This document shows positions 43,406-54,064 of a DNA stretch of 64,000 nucleotides, piece after piece. The notes under the pieces are model-generated. The model made no database searches and had not been told where the DNA came from. It saw nothing but the letters and a program-made list of their open reading frames with translations. Numbering within the stretch: position 1 is the stretch's first letter; each line of letters begins with the position of its first letter. Location: assembly GCA_017936885.1 (NCBI GenBank), contig JAGBEO010000018.1:1-64000 (forward strand), written 5' to 3'. The position numbers and the translations under genes were made by a program. The DNA is from Lachnospiraceae bacterium (GTDB lineage Bacteria; Bacillota; Clostridia; Lachnospirales; Lachnospiraceae).

Positions 43406-44608
43406 AACGATGATCTCCTGCTCCCGAAACAGTGCGTTTACGGAGATCTCGTACTCTGAGATACGGTCTGCCTTGCGGATTCTTTTCAGATATTTGTCGG
43501 AATCTGTAAAGCTTTGGCTCATATAGGTCCAGAGATCTTTCATCTTGAACAGGACAGGAAGATCTCCGGACATTATTTTTCTGTAATTCTCGAATATTTC
43601 ATTATGAAAATCCAGCCAGATTTGTTTTGCATTTTTATAAGTTTTACATGGTTCAAGGTTTATACCGTGGTTTGGCTGTGCCGCAATGTTATGTGCTGCG
43701 TGATCCATAAGCAGGTTCCCGGGGGCGGTGTTTTGGCCGTAGTCCGGCGGTGCCGTGAGAGGACTGGCCGTGAGATCCTGCGCTCGTAACTGGCCGGCCA
43801 GACCGGGATTTCGCAGAATGCCTCTTCCCAGCATGACGGCATCGGGAAGGGCAGCATTCAGGGTCACCCATTCGGCTTTCAGAATATTCAGACTGTCGGA
43901 AGAGACGATATCTCCGTTATAGCATAAAGATATGCCGCCGCCGGAACAGGAGTGTTCTTCCGAATACCCGGTATGCCGCATTGTATGTACCGTATCAGGA
44001 GTCTTGACGGTATTCTGCGATGGAATCTGTGCTGTACCGGACATTTTGGCTGGGTGCTGCAGCCTGTCCCATGCCCTGGCATAAGCTTCGGGATGGGGTT
44101 TGCCTGTGTAGAATTCCTGTTGTAAGCGGGTGTGAATAATGAGCTCTTCCAGCGGATATTTGGCATAGATATCCAATAAGGTGTCCCACTCAGCCAAGTC
44201 GGAAATACCGATTCTTGTCTTAACGGAGATGTGCAGGGGACATTTCTCGTATATCTCATAAAGAAAAGCATCCAGTTGATCCGGGACGCTTAAGAATCCG
44301 GCACCCCGCTTCTTGGCAGTGACAGTACCGGAAGGGCAGCCCAGATTCAGATTCACGGTTTGATACCCATAGGAAGCGATTTTTTCTGCGATGGCAAGAA
44401 AATCCTCGGCTTTATTGGTCAATATCTGCGGAACTACTTCAATTCCTTCATTATTTTCCGGTAAAATATCCCGTACTTCTCTCGTATTCATCTTCTTGCT
44501 TGCAATAAAAGGCGTAAAATATTTGTCCATATGACCGAAATAGCGGGCATAGGCATTGCGGTATATGTAAGTTGTAATACCCTCCATGGGAGCCAGATAA
44601 TATTGCAT
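43400..44608 (-). CDS. tRNA-dihydrouridine synthase with low-complexity inserts
   Basis: This 402-residue FMN enzyme reduces uridine in tRNA. Visible are LAPMEGITTYIYRN (start of the TIM barrel), the catalytic Cys 91 in NLNLGCPSGTVTAKKRGAG, SVKTRIG and the FMN phosphate site NGDIVS and MLGRGILRNP. The family is usually about 310-340 residues. The excess is two polar stretches, about 188-224 (rich in Thr, Ser, Gln and Pro) and about 282-322, both between core elements. The start codon shares one base with the stop of the upstream MATE gene (TAATG), so the pair is translationally coupled. Confidence 0.88.
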   Translation of the reverse strand: MQYYLAPMEGITTYIYRNAYARYFGHMDKYFTPFIASKKMNTREVRDILPENNEGIEVVPQILTNKAEDFLAIAEKIASYGYQTVNLNLGCPSGTVTAKKRGAGFLSVPDQLDAFLYEIYEKCPLHISVKTRIGISDLAEWDTLLDIYAKYPLEELIIHTRLQQEFYTGKPHPEAYARAWDRLQHPAKMSGTAQIPSQNTVKTPDTVHTMRHTGYSEEHSCSGGGISLCYNGDIVSSDSLNILKAEWVTLNAALPDAVMLGRGILRNPGLAGQLRAQDLTASPLTAPPDYGQNTAPGNLLMDHAAHNIAAQPNHGINLEPCKTYKNAKQIWLDFHNEIFENYRKIMSGDLPVLFKMKDLWTYMSQSFTDSDKYLKRIRKADRISEYEISVNALFREQEIIVS

Positions 44609-45990
44609 TATTTCTGTTCCTCCGCAAACAGATCTTCTCTTGTAATATTCTTAAGCCATTTCTGACTGCGGTAATGCCTGATCACCCATGGCCATTTCAC
44701 GAATTCATCGGTACACAGCAGGAAATAGACTGCCAGCACCGGAAGCTTCAATGCAAATGCGGCAATAAAGCCAAGGGGAACCGCATAACACCACATATCC
44801 ACAGTATCACAGATCAGACCGAACCGGCTGTCGCCGCCTGCCCGGAACACCCCTGCGATAAGGGTTGTGTTGACGGCTGCACCCATAACATAATAGGTGT
44901 TAATAAGCAGCATATATTTCAAATAATGCATGGCTGTATCAGTCAAGTCAGCGAAGTGCATTACAAAAGGGGTGGCGATCAGAATCAGAGCGCCGCCGAT
45001 GGCCCCGGTTATAATGGTGAGCTTCACGATCTTGGATGCATAGACCTTAGCCCGTTCCATATCATTTTCACCCATGACATTTCCTAAGAGAATGCCGCCT
45101 GCGCTGGCGGTTCCGAAGCAGAGTACGGTACCGAAATTACGCACTACGGTGACAAGAGAGTTGGCGGCCACCGCGTCGGTTCCCAAATGCCCTAAGATAA
45201 CCGAATACATAGAGAAGGCAACGCCCCATGAAATATCATTGCCGAGTGCAGGTAATGACAGCCGCAGGAAATCCTTGAACAGCAGTTTGTTGCGGATAAA
45301 CATATAGGAAAGCTTCAGCTTCACATCCTTACTGAACAATGATATGAGGATACAGCCTGCCAGCTCTGCCACACGGGATGTGGCTGTGGCAATTGCGACA
45401 CCGGTGGCGCCCAGCTTGGGAGTACCGAACAATCCGAAGATGAACACCGCGTTTAAGAAGATGTTTAATGTAAAAGCCAGTATGTTCAATGCCATGGACG
45501 CAGTAACCCTGCCGATGCTTCTTAAAACAGACAGATAAACCTCGATGATACCCCAGCAGAAATATGTCAATGACATAACACGGAGATAACCGGCACCGAT
45601 GGTAATCAGTTCCGCATCGTTTGTAAAAATCCTCATCATCAGTTCCGGTGCAAAAAGGGCAAAGGCAGAAAAACACAGGGATATCAGAATGGAAAATCGC
45701 AGTGCGATACCTTCCACCACACGGATCGCCTGCAGATCCTTCTTGCCCCAGTATTGTGCGCTCAGCATGGAGGCACCCGTCCCCAGACCATAGTAGACCA
45801 TGAAAAGGATGCTGGCATAGTTAGCCGCCAGAGACACCGCCGAGATAGAAGACTGGCCTACATAGTTTAACATCACTACGTCGGCAGAGTTCACTGCGGC
45901 ACTTAACAGGTTCTGAATGACGATGGGAACGACCAGTTTTATAATTTGGGGATAAAATCTGTCTTTTGCAGATGGAATTGTTTTGCTCAT
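44608..45990 (-). CDS. MATE family efflux transporter
   Basis: This 460-residue, 12-helix antiporter exports drugs or metabolites using sodium or protons. It begins KDRFYPQIIKLVVPIVIQNL and has the MATE two-fold repeat, with NSADVVMLNYVGQSSISAVS early and NSLVTVVRNFGTVLCFGTAS in the second half. GGAGGTAATC places the start at MSKTIPS, six codons after the longest reading. The tRNA-modifying gene follows directly. Confidence 0.92.
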   Translation of the reverse strand: MSKTIPSAKDRFYPQIIKLVVPIVIQNLLSAAVNSADVVMLNYVGQSSISAVSLAANYASILFMVYYGLGTGASMLSAQYWGKKDLQAIRVVEGIALRFSILISLCFSAFALFAPELMMRIFTNDAELITIGAGYLRVMSLTYFCWGIIEVYLSVLRSIGRVTASMALNILAFTLNIFLNAVFIFGLFGTPKLGATGVAIATATSRVAELAGCILISLFSKDVKLKLSYMFIRNKLLFKDFLRLSLPALGNDISWGVAFSMYSVILGHLGTDAVAANSLVTVVRNFGTVLCFGTASAGGILLGNVMGENDMERAKVYASKIVKLTIITGAIGGALILIATPFVMHFADLTDTAMHYLKYMLLINTYYVMGAAVNTTLIAGVFRAGGDSRFGLICDTVDMWCYAVPLGFIAAFALKLPVLAVYFLLCTDEFVKWPWVIRHYRSQKWLKNITREDLFAEEQK

Positions 45991-46206
45991 GATTACCTCC
46001 GGTTTCATATCTTTAGATTTGCATATTTTATTCTACCGAAATAGGGAGTTGTCCAGGCAGGCACTCCCATGCCGTATCTCATATAGAGAAAACGGTATCC
46101 GGCAGAATAACCGCGATATGTATAGAATACTATCACACATAAAGGTTTGTAAATACATGGTTTCTGATATTTTTTATGTTTCCTGTTTTTCTTTTATCAC
46201 GATATG

Positions 46207-46215
46207 TGGTATAAT
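46207..46215 (+). promoter_or_regulatory. Extended -10 promoter of the apt-purine permease pair
   Basis: TGGTATAAT is an extended -10 element; the -35 region is poor. It stands 70 bp ahead of the apt start. No purine riboswitch was recognised. Confidence 0.45.
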
Positions 46216-46284
46216 GACCGCGTTAGGGATGCGTCAGAGCCAACCACTCTGACATAAAGAATGAGGTGTATGGAGGGTGTACAT

Positions 46285-46809
46285 ATGAAAAAAATAGAAG
46301 AATACGTGCGCAGTATTCCTGATTTCCCGGAGAAAGGCATTATATTCCGGGATGTAACCAGTGTCCTGCAGGATGCGGACGGGCTGGCGCTTGCCATTGA
46401 TTCGATGAAGGATTTTCTTAAGGGGATTGATTTCGATGTGGTAGTCGGAACCGAGTCGAGAGGTTTTATTTTCGGCGTACCGATTGCTTATTCTTTGCAC
46501 AAAGCATTTGTACCGGTTCGTAAGAAAGGCAAGCTGCCGATGGAAACCATATCCAAGGAATATGATCTGGAATATGGCAGTGCGGTGGTAGAGATGCATA
46601 AGGATTCTATCAAGCCGGGACAGAAGGTCGTTATTGTGGATGATCTGATTGCCACAGGCGGAACCATTGAAGCGAGCATTCAGATGATTGAAGAGCTGGG
46701 AGGCGAAGTAGTGAAGGTGATCTTCTTAATGGAGTTAGCCGGACTGAAAGGCCGTGAACGTCTGAAAAACTATGACGTGGACAGCGTGATCATCTATGAA
46801 GGCAAATAA
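46285..46809 (+). CDS. apt: Adenine phosphoribosyltransferase
   Basis: This 174-residue purine-salvage enzyme converts adenine and PRPP to AMP. It shows IPDFPEKGIIFRDVT at the start, the base-binding GTESRGFIFG and the PRPP motif VVIVDDLIATGGT. Length is typical. ATG 46285 follows TGGAGGGTGTAC; the longest reading adds eight codons. The purine permease gene starts 37 bp downstream, giving an uptake-plus-salvage pair. Confidence 0.96.
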   Translation: MKKIEEYVRSIPDFPEKGIIFRDVTSVLQDADGLALAIDSMKDFLKGIDFDVVVGTESRGFIFGVPIAYSLHKAFVPVRKKGKLPMETISKEYDLEYGSAVVEMHKDSIKPGQKVVIVDDLIATGGTIEASIQMIEELGGEVVKVIFLMELAGLKGRERLKNYDVDSVIIYEGK

Positions 46810-46846
46810 ATTAAGTTACCAAACTTATGAAAAGGAGAGAAATGTG

Positions 46847-48205
46847 ATGTTAGAGAAACTATTTAAACTCAAAGAAAACAACACAGACATCAGAACCGAA
46901 GTGGTTGCCGGCGTTACTACTTTTATGACAATGGCATACATTTTGGCAGTCAATCCGTCTATCCTGTCTGCCTCCGGTATGGACAGCCAGGCGATTCTGA
47001 TGGCAACAGCACTGGCAGCATTCATCGGAACGTTAGCCATGGCGCTGCTTGCAAATTACCCGTTTGCTTTGGCACCGGGGCTGGGACTGAATGCATACTT
47101 TGCATATACGGTATGCGGTTCCATGGGATATTCCTGGCAGATAGCGCTTCTTGCGGTATTTGTAGAAGGTTTGATTTTCATCATCCTGTCTGTAACGAAT
47201 GTGCGTGAAGCTATCTTCAATGCGATTCCCATGCAGCTTAAGAGAGGCGTATCCGTAGGCATCGGTCTGTTTATCGCCTTCATTGGTTTCCAGAATGCGG
47301 GAATCGTTGTAAATTCCGATTCCACGTTAGTAACCGTTATTGACTTTACGGCTGATTTCCATACGGCCGGTATCAGTGCTTTATTAGCCATTATCGGTAC
47401 TTTCCTGATTGCGATTCTGTATATCAAGGGAGTGAAAGGTTCTATCCTGATCGGTATTTTTGCCACATGGATTCTCGGTATTCTGTGTCAGTTGACCGGT
47501 CTTTACACAGTAACACCGGATGCAGGTTATTATTCTCTGATTCCGTCCTGGAGTAATTTCAGCTTAGGCGCCATCGGATTAACTTTCGGACAGTGCTTTA
47601 AGGCGGATTTCGGTGCGATTAAGATTGTGGACTTTATCGTTATTGTTTTTGCATTCTTATTCGTAGATATCTTCGATACATTAGGAACACTGATCGGTTG
47701 TGCCAACAAAGCGAATATGCTTGATAAAGAAGGTAAGCTCCCCCGCATTAAGCAGGCGCTCCTTGCAGATGCGATTGCAACCAGTGCAGGTGCGGTACTC
47801 GGTACCTCTACCACAACCACTTTCGTAGAAAGTTCCGCCGGTGTATCTGAGGGCGGCAGAACAGGTCTTGCTTCCGTAGTGACAGGTTTCCTGTTCTTAC
47901 TGGCTATCTTCTTTGCACCGATCTTTACGACCATTCCGGGCTTCGCTACAGCACCCGCACTGCTGTTTGTAGGCTTCTTAATGATTACGGCAGTAACGCA
48001 GATTGACTTCGATGAGTTAACAGAAGCCATTCCTGCATATCTGTGCCTGTTGGCTATGCCTCTTATGTACAGCATTTCCGAGGGTATCGCAGTGGGCGTT
48101 ATCTCTTATGTGGTGATCAATTTAGTATGCGGCAAAGCAAAGAAGATCACACCGTTAATGTATGTATTGGCAGTGCTGTTTGTCTGCAAGTATATTTTCC
48201 TGTAA
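46847..48205 (+). CDS. NCS2 family purine permease, AzgA/PbuG-like
   Basis: This 452-residue transporter has the AzgA-like branch hallmarks: TEVVAGVTTFMTMAYILAVN, ALAPGLGLNAYFAYTV and FVDIFDTLGTLIG, then SAGVSEGGRTGLASVVTG. About 12 to 14 membrane segments import adenine, guanine or hypoxanthine with protons. AAAAGGAGAGAAATGTG sets the start at 46847. It is coupled with apt. Confidence 0.93.
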   Translation: MLEKLFKLKENNTDIRTEVVAGVTTFMTMAYILAVNPSILSASGMDSQAILMATALAAFIGTLAMALLANYPFALAPGLGLNAYFAYTVCGSMGYSWQIALLAVFVEGLIFIILSVTNVREAIFNAIPMQLKRGVSVGIGLFIAFIGFQNAGIVVNSDSTLVTVIDFTADFHTAGISALLAIIGTFLIAILYIKGVKGSILIGIFATWILGILCQLTGLYTVTPDAGYYSLIPSWSNFSLGAIGLTFGQCFKADFGAIKIVDFIVIVFAFLFVDIFDTLGTLIGCANKANMLDKEGKLPRIKQALLADAIATSAGAVLGTSTTTTFVESSAGVSEGGRTGLASVVTGFLFLLAIFFAPIFTTIPGFATAPALLFVGFLMITAVTQIDFDELTEAIPAYLCLLAMPLMYSISEGIAVGVISYVVINLVCGKAKKITPLMYVLAVLFVCKYIFL

Positions 48206-48280
48206 GACAGTCGGGGGCAGGACGGACAAGCTGTTTCGGCGTTTTGGATATTTTAGAATACAGATAATGATTACAAGGAG

Positions 48281-48308
48281 AACCGCGGTGTCAAAACCGC
48301 GGTTTTTT
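48281..48308. terminator. Terminator between the purine permease and AraC gene
   Basis: AACCGCGG pairs perfectly with CCGCGGTT, followed by TTTT. It sits 4 bp from the end of the convergent AraC gene and may serve both. Confidence 0.85.
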
Positions 48309-48311
48309 GGC

Positions 48312-49085
48312 TCAGCGTCCAGCATAAGCGGAGGGAGTCATTCCGCATTCTTTTTTAAAGTATCTTGTGAAATGGGACAGATTGTCGAAACCGGACAGGG
48401 CGGCAGCCTGAGAGACCGGAAGGGCTTCCACTTTCAGCAGATACTTAGCTCTTTCAATGCGGGCATCCAGAAGCTCCGCCTTGGGGGAACGGTTGAAGAA
48501 CAGCTTATAGTAGCTGTAGAACTGGCTTGTCCCCAGATTCGTAAGCGCTGCCATGTTCTCGGAATTCCAGTCCCTGTCAATATGGGTCAGTATCTCAATG
48601 CGTGCCTTTTGAAACTGGGGATAGAGACCGCTGGGCAGCGTAGTATCTGCACCGTAGGCATGATACTGTCTGGAAAAAAGGATAAACAACTGATGCATCA
48701 GCTTGTCGCTCTGTTCGGCATAGTAGTCCATTTTTGTCACAGTTTCCACATAGATATTCCGAAGCAGTTCATTCATTGCACCGGGATTCGATAAATAGAC
48801 TGCCTGGTTGACCGGAATGTCATACTGCTTTATAAAGGCATTGCTCTCGCTGGTAAAGTGGATAAAGCTGTTCTTAAATTTCTTCACAGCCTGATATATC
48901 TGAGGGTGCCCCGGTGTATAGAGAAGAAAAGCCCCTTCTTTGGCGATGATGTTTTCTGCGCCGAGCTGTATTTTCATGGGAGTCATAAAATATAAGAACA
49001 GATAATCACCGCTTCCGTTTGGGCGGTTGATTTTGTCGTAGTCCGGGTTAGAACGGTTGTAATCGCAGTAAGTGATGTGAAACAT
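48312..49085 (-). CDS. AraC family regulator, divergent from GH51
   Basis: This 257-residue regulator has an N-terminal cupin-like sugar-sensing part (about 1-140: LFLYFMTPMKIQLG) and two C-terminal helix-turn-helix motifs (about 160-257), including LGTSQFYSYYKLFFNRSPKA and QAAALSGFDNLSHFTRYFKK. GGAGTGAAGAC places the start at 49083-49085, trimming 38 hydrophobic residues from the longest reading. Its start lies 176 bp from the divergent arabinofuranosidase, which it probably controls in response to arabinose-type sugars; that target is inference. Confidence 0.9.
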   Translation of the reverse strand: MFHITYCDYNRSNPDYDKINRPNGSGDYLFLYFMTPMKIQLGAENIIAKEGAFLLYTPGHPQIYQAVKKFKNSFIHFTSESNAFIKQYDIPVNQAVYLSNPGAMNELLRNIYVETVTKMDYYAEQSDKLMHQLFILFSRQYHAYGADTTLPSGLYPQFQKARIEILTHIDRDWNSENMAALTNLGTSQFYSYYKLFFNRSPKAELLDARIERAKYLLKVEALPVSQAAALSGFDNLSHFTRYFKKECGMTPSAYAGR

Positions 49086-49213
49086 GTCTTCACTCCTTTT
49101 TAAAGGTGTTATACCGCATATCGGAAAAAAAGTCAAATAAAGCGGAAGAAAAGATATAGATAAAAAATTTGTCTTTGATAGAATGATAGATATCAGCAAG
49201 ATCTGCCGACTGA

Positions 49214-50761
<1,548 letters not shown>

Positions 50762-50799
50762 GCTGATATCATTCTTTTCATAATCTTAAACCTTTCGAA

Positions 50800-50830
50800 A
50801 GTCCCAAACATTTCCGTGTTTGGGGCTTTT
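50800..50830 (+). terminator. Terminator after the GH51 gene
   Basis: AGTCCCAAACA pairs with TGTTTGGGGCT (one wobble) around TTTCCG, followed by TTT. Confidence 0.85.
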
Positions 50831-50888
50831 GATATAGTAGATTTCATGGTAGAATGACATAGAAAAAAAGCAAAGGAAGGTATGAGAA

Positions 50889-52052
50889 ATGCAAAAGATA
50901 GTGATTACGGATTCTGTTAAATATGTAGGTGCAGATGATAAGACGATTGACTTATTTGAGAGTCAGTATGTAGTTCCCAATGGGGTATCCTACAATTCCT
51001 ATGTTATTCTGGATGACAAGATTGCCGTTATGGACAGCGTGGACGTAAGGGCTACAGAAGAATGGTTTGCAAATTTAGATCAGGTATTAGACGGAAAAAC
51101 TCCTGATTATCTGGTAGTCAATCATTTGGAGCCGGATCATTCCGGCAATATCCAGAACTTTATGGAGAAATACCCTGCGGCACAGGTTGTGTTAAGTGCA
51201 AAGGCGCAGAGTATGCTGCCCCAATTCTTTTCTTTAGATATGAGTGATAGATGTGTTGCCGTAAAGGAAGGCGATGAACTGAATCTGGGAAGCCATACAT
51301 TAACCTTTGTGATGGCGCCTATGGTACATTGGCCGGAAGTCATGGTAACTTATGAGAAGAGCGAAAAGATACTGTTTTCCGCCGATGGATTCGGTAAATT
51401 CGGTGCACTGGATACGGAGGAAGACTGGGCCTGCGAGGCCAGAAGATATTATTTCAATATCGTAGGGAAATACGGGATGCAGGTACAGGCGCTTCTCAAG
51501 AAGGCTGCTGCGTTGGATATTGAGATGATTTGTCCGCTGCACGGGCCTGTTTTAAAGGATAATTTAAGCTATTACATAGACAAATATAATACCTGGAGCA
51601 GTTATACACCGGAAGATCAGGGAATTCTGATTGCCTGCGCTTCCATTCACGGTAACACCAAAGCGGCAGCAGAGAAACTGGCAGAAATGCTTCGTGCCAA
51701 AGGAGCGCCGAAGGTGGTAGTGGCTGACCTTGCCAGAGAGGATATGGCAGAAGTGATTGAGGACGCTTTCCGTTATGACAGGATGGTGCTGGCAGCGGCA
51801 ACTTATGATGCAGGGCTGTTCCCTTGTATGGAAAGTTTTCTGGCGCACTTGAAGTCCAAGAACTATCAGAAACGTACCGTGGGCATCATTGAGAACGGCA
51901 GTTGGGCGCCTATGGCGGGTAAGATCATGAAAGAGACACTGGCCGGCATGAAGGAGATTACGGTCTTAGAGCCTGTTGTAACGATTAAGTCTGCCATGAA
52001 TGCGGACACTAGAACTGCATTGGAGGGACTTTCCGAGGCTCTTTTGCAGTAG
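50889..52052 (+). CDS. fprA: A-type flavoprotein (FprA), diiron NO/oxygen reductase
   Basis: This 387-residue cytoplasmic enzyme reduces oxygen to water or nitric oxide to N2O. The metallo-beta-lactamase-like domain (about 1-245) has the diiron motif NHLEPDHSGN and further ligands in MVHWPEVM and the Asp of FSADGFGKFG, then CPLHGPVL. The flavodoxin domain (about 250-387) binds FMN via ASIHGNTKAAA. There is no rubredoxin domain. It protects anaerobes against oxygen or NO, which fits the proposed lifestyle. GGAAGGTATGAGAA precedes the start. Confidence 0.93.
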   Translation: MQKIVITDSVKYVGADDKTIDLFESQYVVPNGVSYNSYVILDDKIAVMDSVDVRATEEWFANLDQVLDGKTPDYLVVNHLEPDHSGNIQNFMEKYPAAQVVLSAKAQSMLPQFFSLDMSDRCVAVKEGDELNLGSHTLTFVMAPMVHWPEVMVTYEKSEKILFSADGFGKFGALDTEEDWACEARRYYFNIVGKYGMQVQALLKKAAALDIEMICPLHGPVLKDNLSYYIDKYNTWSSYTPEDQGILIACASIHGNTKAAAEKLAEMLRAKGAPKVVVADLAREDMAEVIEDAFRYDRMVLAAATYDAGLFPCMESFLAHLKSKNYQKRTVGIIENGSWAPMAGKIMKETLAGMKEITVLEPVVTIKSAMNADTRTALEGLSEALLQ

Positions 52053-52503
52053 AGGCAACGTAGTCGGTTCCCTTCCATACCATTCTGACAGCATCCAGAG
52101 TCTCGTTGGAGGGATAACGCAGGATGAATCCGATGATCCCATAGGCGATGTATTCGTGGATGCTGCTCAAGGTACTTTCCAACTGTGCCATCAGAATGCG
52201 GATTCGCTGTTCGGTCTCGCAATCGCCCGTATAACGGTAGGCGTCTCCGAGTTCACCAAGCAGAGTCAGTTTGTGTCTGGCATCAATCATAAAGCAGCGG
52301 TTTTCTGCTTCCACCAGCATGTTCTGACTCTGATTTCGATTGGGGAGTGCCGTCTGTTTGGCGGCGTTAATCTCTTTTTGGAAAGCATCCAGAAGCTTGC
52401 TGAAAGCATCTGTATACTGTCTGCAGCGAGAGGCATTGAGGACGATGTCATCCCGGTATCTGTGATATTTTACTTTGTCGTGAAGTTGTAGCAGTTTATT
52501 CAT
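52009..52503 (-). CDS. Hypothetical helical protein, convergent with fprA
   Basis: This 164-residue, largely helical and polar protein (for example QYTDAFSKLLDAFQKEINAA) has no recognised family. AAGGGACAACT lies before its ATG and supports translation. Its last 44 bp overlap the end of the convergent fprA gene. An opposing open frame in the same place (52000-52491) lacks a ribosome binding site and is judged a shadow. Confidence 0.65.
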   Translation of the reverse strand: MNKLLQLHDKVKYHRYRDDIVLNASRCRQYTDAFSKLLDAFQKEINAAKQTALPNRNQSQNMLVEAENRCFMIDARHKLTLLGELGDAYRYTGDCETEQRIRILMAQLESTLSSIHEYIAYGIIGFILRYPSNETLDAVRMVWKGTDYVASTAKEPRKVPPMQF

Positions 52504-52649
52504 AGTTGTCCCTTATAGATTCTTAGCCTGTGAAACCCGGATTTTCTCAGGCGGTGTATTTTGATGCCTTAGAAAATCTTTTTGCTCTTTTATTATACAC
52601 CTGTTTTTGTGATAAGTATAACTGCAATTAGCGTTGGGAGGAATTGATT

Positions 52650-54005
52650 ATGGAAAAAGATATGACAAAGGGGAGTCCCATGAAGCTGATTCTGGGATTC
52701 GCTGTACCGCTATTATTCGGACTGTTGTTTCAGCAGTTCTACAGTATGGTGGATACTATCATCGTGGGACACTATCTGGGCGTAGATGCCCTTGCTGCGG
52801 TGGGAGCTACCGGTTCGGTGAATTTCCTGATTATCGGATTCTGTATGGGAGTCTGCAATGGATTTGCGATTCCGATTGCGCAGGAGTTCGGTGCCAGACA
52901 TGAGAGCAACTTACATAAATATGTGGCGAATAGCGTATGGCTGTCAGTGGTTTTTTCGGTTGTCATGACGATTGCGGTAGTCCTTTTGTGCCGCCCGATT
53001 CTGCAACTGATGCGGACACCGGACAATATTATAGACGGCTCTTATGCCTATATTGTGATTATTTTTGCGGGAATTCCTGTTGTCTATTTGTATAACATGA
53101 CTGCGGCAATTATCCGTTCTTTGGGAGACAGCAGGACGCCGGTTGTGTTTCTTGTGATGGCGGCCATTCTGAATATTTTTCTGGATTTGCTGCTTATTAT
53201 TGTCATTCCGCTGGGCGTAGCGGGGGCGGCGATTGCAACGGTAGCCGCGCAGGCGATCGCGGGGCTGTGCTGCCTTGTCTATATGCGTAAGAAGTTTTCT
53301 ATTCTGAAATTGACGAAAGAAGAGTGGAGATGGAACGGGCTTTGTGTGTCGAAGCTGTGCGGAATGGGTATTCCTATGGGACTGCAGTATTCCATTACCG
53401 CTATCGGCAGTGTGATTCTTCAAAGTGCGGTCAATGGAATCGGCTCGGATGCGGTTGCGGCGGTGACAGCGGGCAGTAAGCTGAGTATGCTTCTCATGTG
53501 CCCCTTCGATGCCATGGGGTCTACCATGGCAACTTATGGCGGACAGAACATCGGCGCAGGAAAGTTAGAGCGGGTAGATCAGGGATTAAAATCCTGTACT
53601 TTGCTGGGATTGATTTATTCTGTGCTGGCAGTCGGTATTGTCTATACCGTAGGCGGTAAGCTGCTTCTGCTGTTTCTGGATGCGGGGGAGACGGCAATCC
53701 TTGGGAATGCGCACACCTTTATTTCTACGAATGTTTTATTTTATTTCCCGCTGGCGCTTGTCAACATTGTACGGTTTTTGATTCAGGGCATGGGCTTTAG
53801 CAAGCTGGCTGTTTTTGCAGGCGCTTTTGAAATGCTGGCAAGGGGACTGGCAGGATTTGTGCTGGTGCCGTTCTTCGGATTCCCGGCAGTATGCTATGCG
53901 AACCCGCTGGCATGGATTTTTGCGGATATTTTCCTGATTCCGGCATTCTTCTATGTGAGAAAGGTTATGGCAGGAATCTTGAACCGGCAGAAGGAAGCCG
54001 CCTGA
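52650..54005 (+). CDS. MATE family efflux transporter
   Basis: This 451-residue, 12-helix transporter begins MTKGSPMKLILGFAVPLLFG, with FYSMVDTIIVGHYLGVDALA and the second-half repeat VNGIGSDAVAAVTAGSKLSM. This is the NorM/DinF-type core. Substrate unknown. ATG 52650 follows TTGGGAGGAATTG; a TTG six bases earlier is less likely. The DUF4422 gene begins 59 bp downstream on the same strand. Confidence 0.92.
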   Translation: MEKDMTKGSPMKLILGFAVPLLFGLLFQQFYSMVDTIIVGHYLGVDALAAVGATGSVNFLIIGFCMGVCNGFAIPIAQEFGARHESNLHKYVANSVWLSVVFSVVMTIAVVLLCRPILQLMRTPDNIIDGSYAYIVIIFAGIPVVYLYNMTAAIIRSLGDSRTPVVFLVMAAILNIFLDLLLIIVIPLGVAGAAIATVAAQAIAGLCCLVYMRKKFSILKLTKEEWRWNGLCVSKLCGMGIPMGLQYSITAIGSVILQSAVNGIGSDAVAAVTAGSKLSMLLMCPFDAMGSTMATYGGQNIGAGKLERVDQGLKSCTLLGLIYSVLAVGIVYTVGGKLLLLFLDAGETAILGNAHTFISTNVLFYFPLALVNIVRFLIQGMGFSKLAVFAGAFEMLARGLAGFVLVPFFGFPAVCYANPLAWIFADIFLIPAFFYVRKVMAGILNRQKEAA

Positions 54006-54064
54006 GAAAGATGCGGGTCAGTTTGGGACAGGAAGACAGAATTTGAGAAAGACAGGGTCTGAAA

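Noticed and set aside
52000-52491. A 163-codon plus-strand frame after fprA
   Set aside because: It overlaps the end of fprA and lacks a ribosome binding site; the opposite strand has AAGGGA at a good distance and more protein-like helical sequence.
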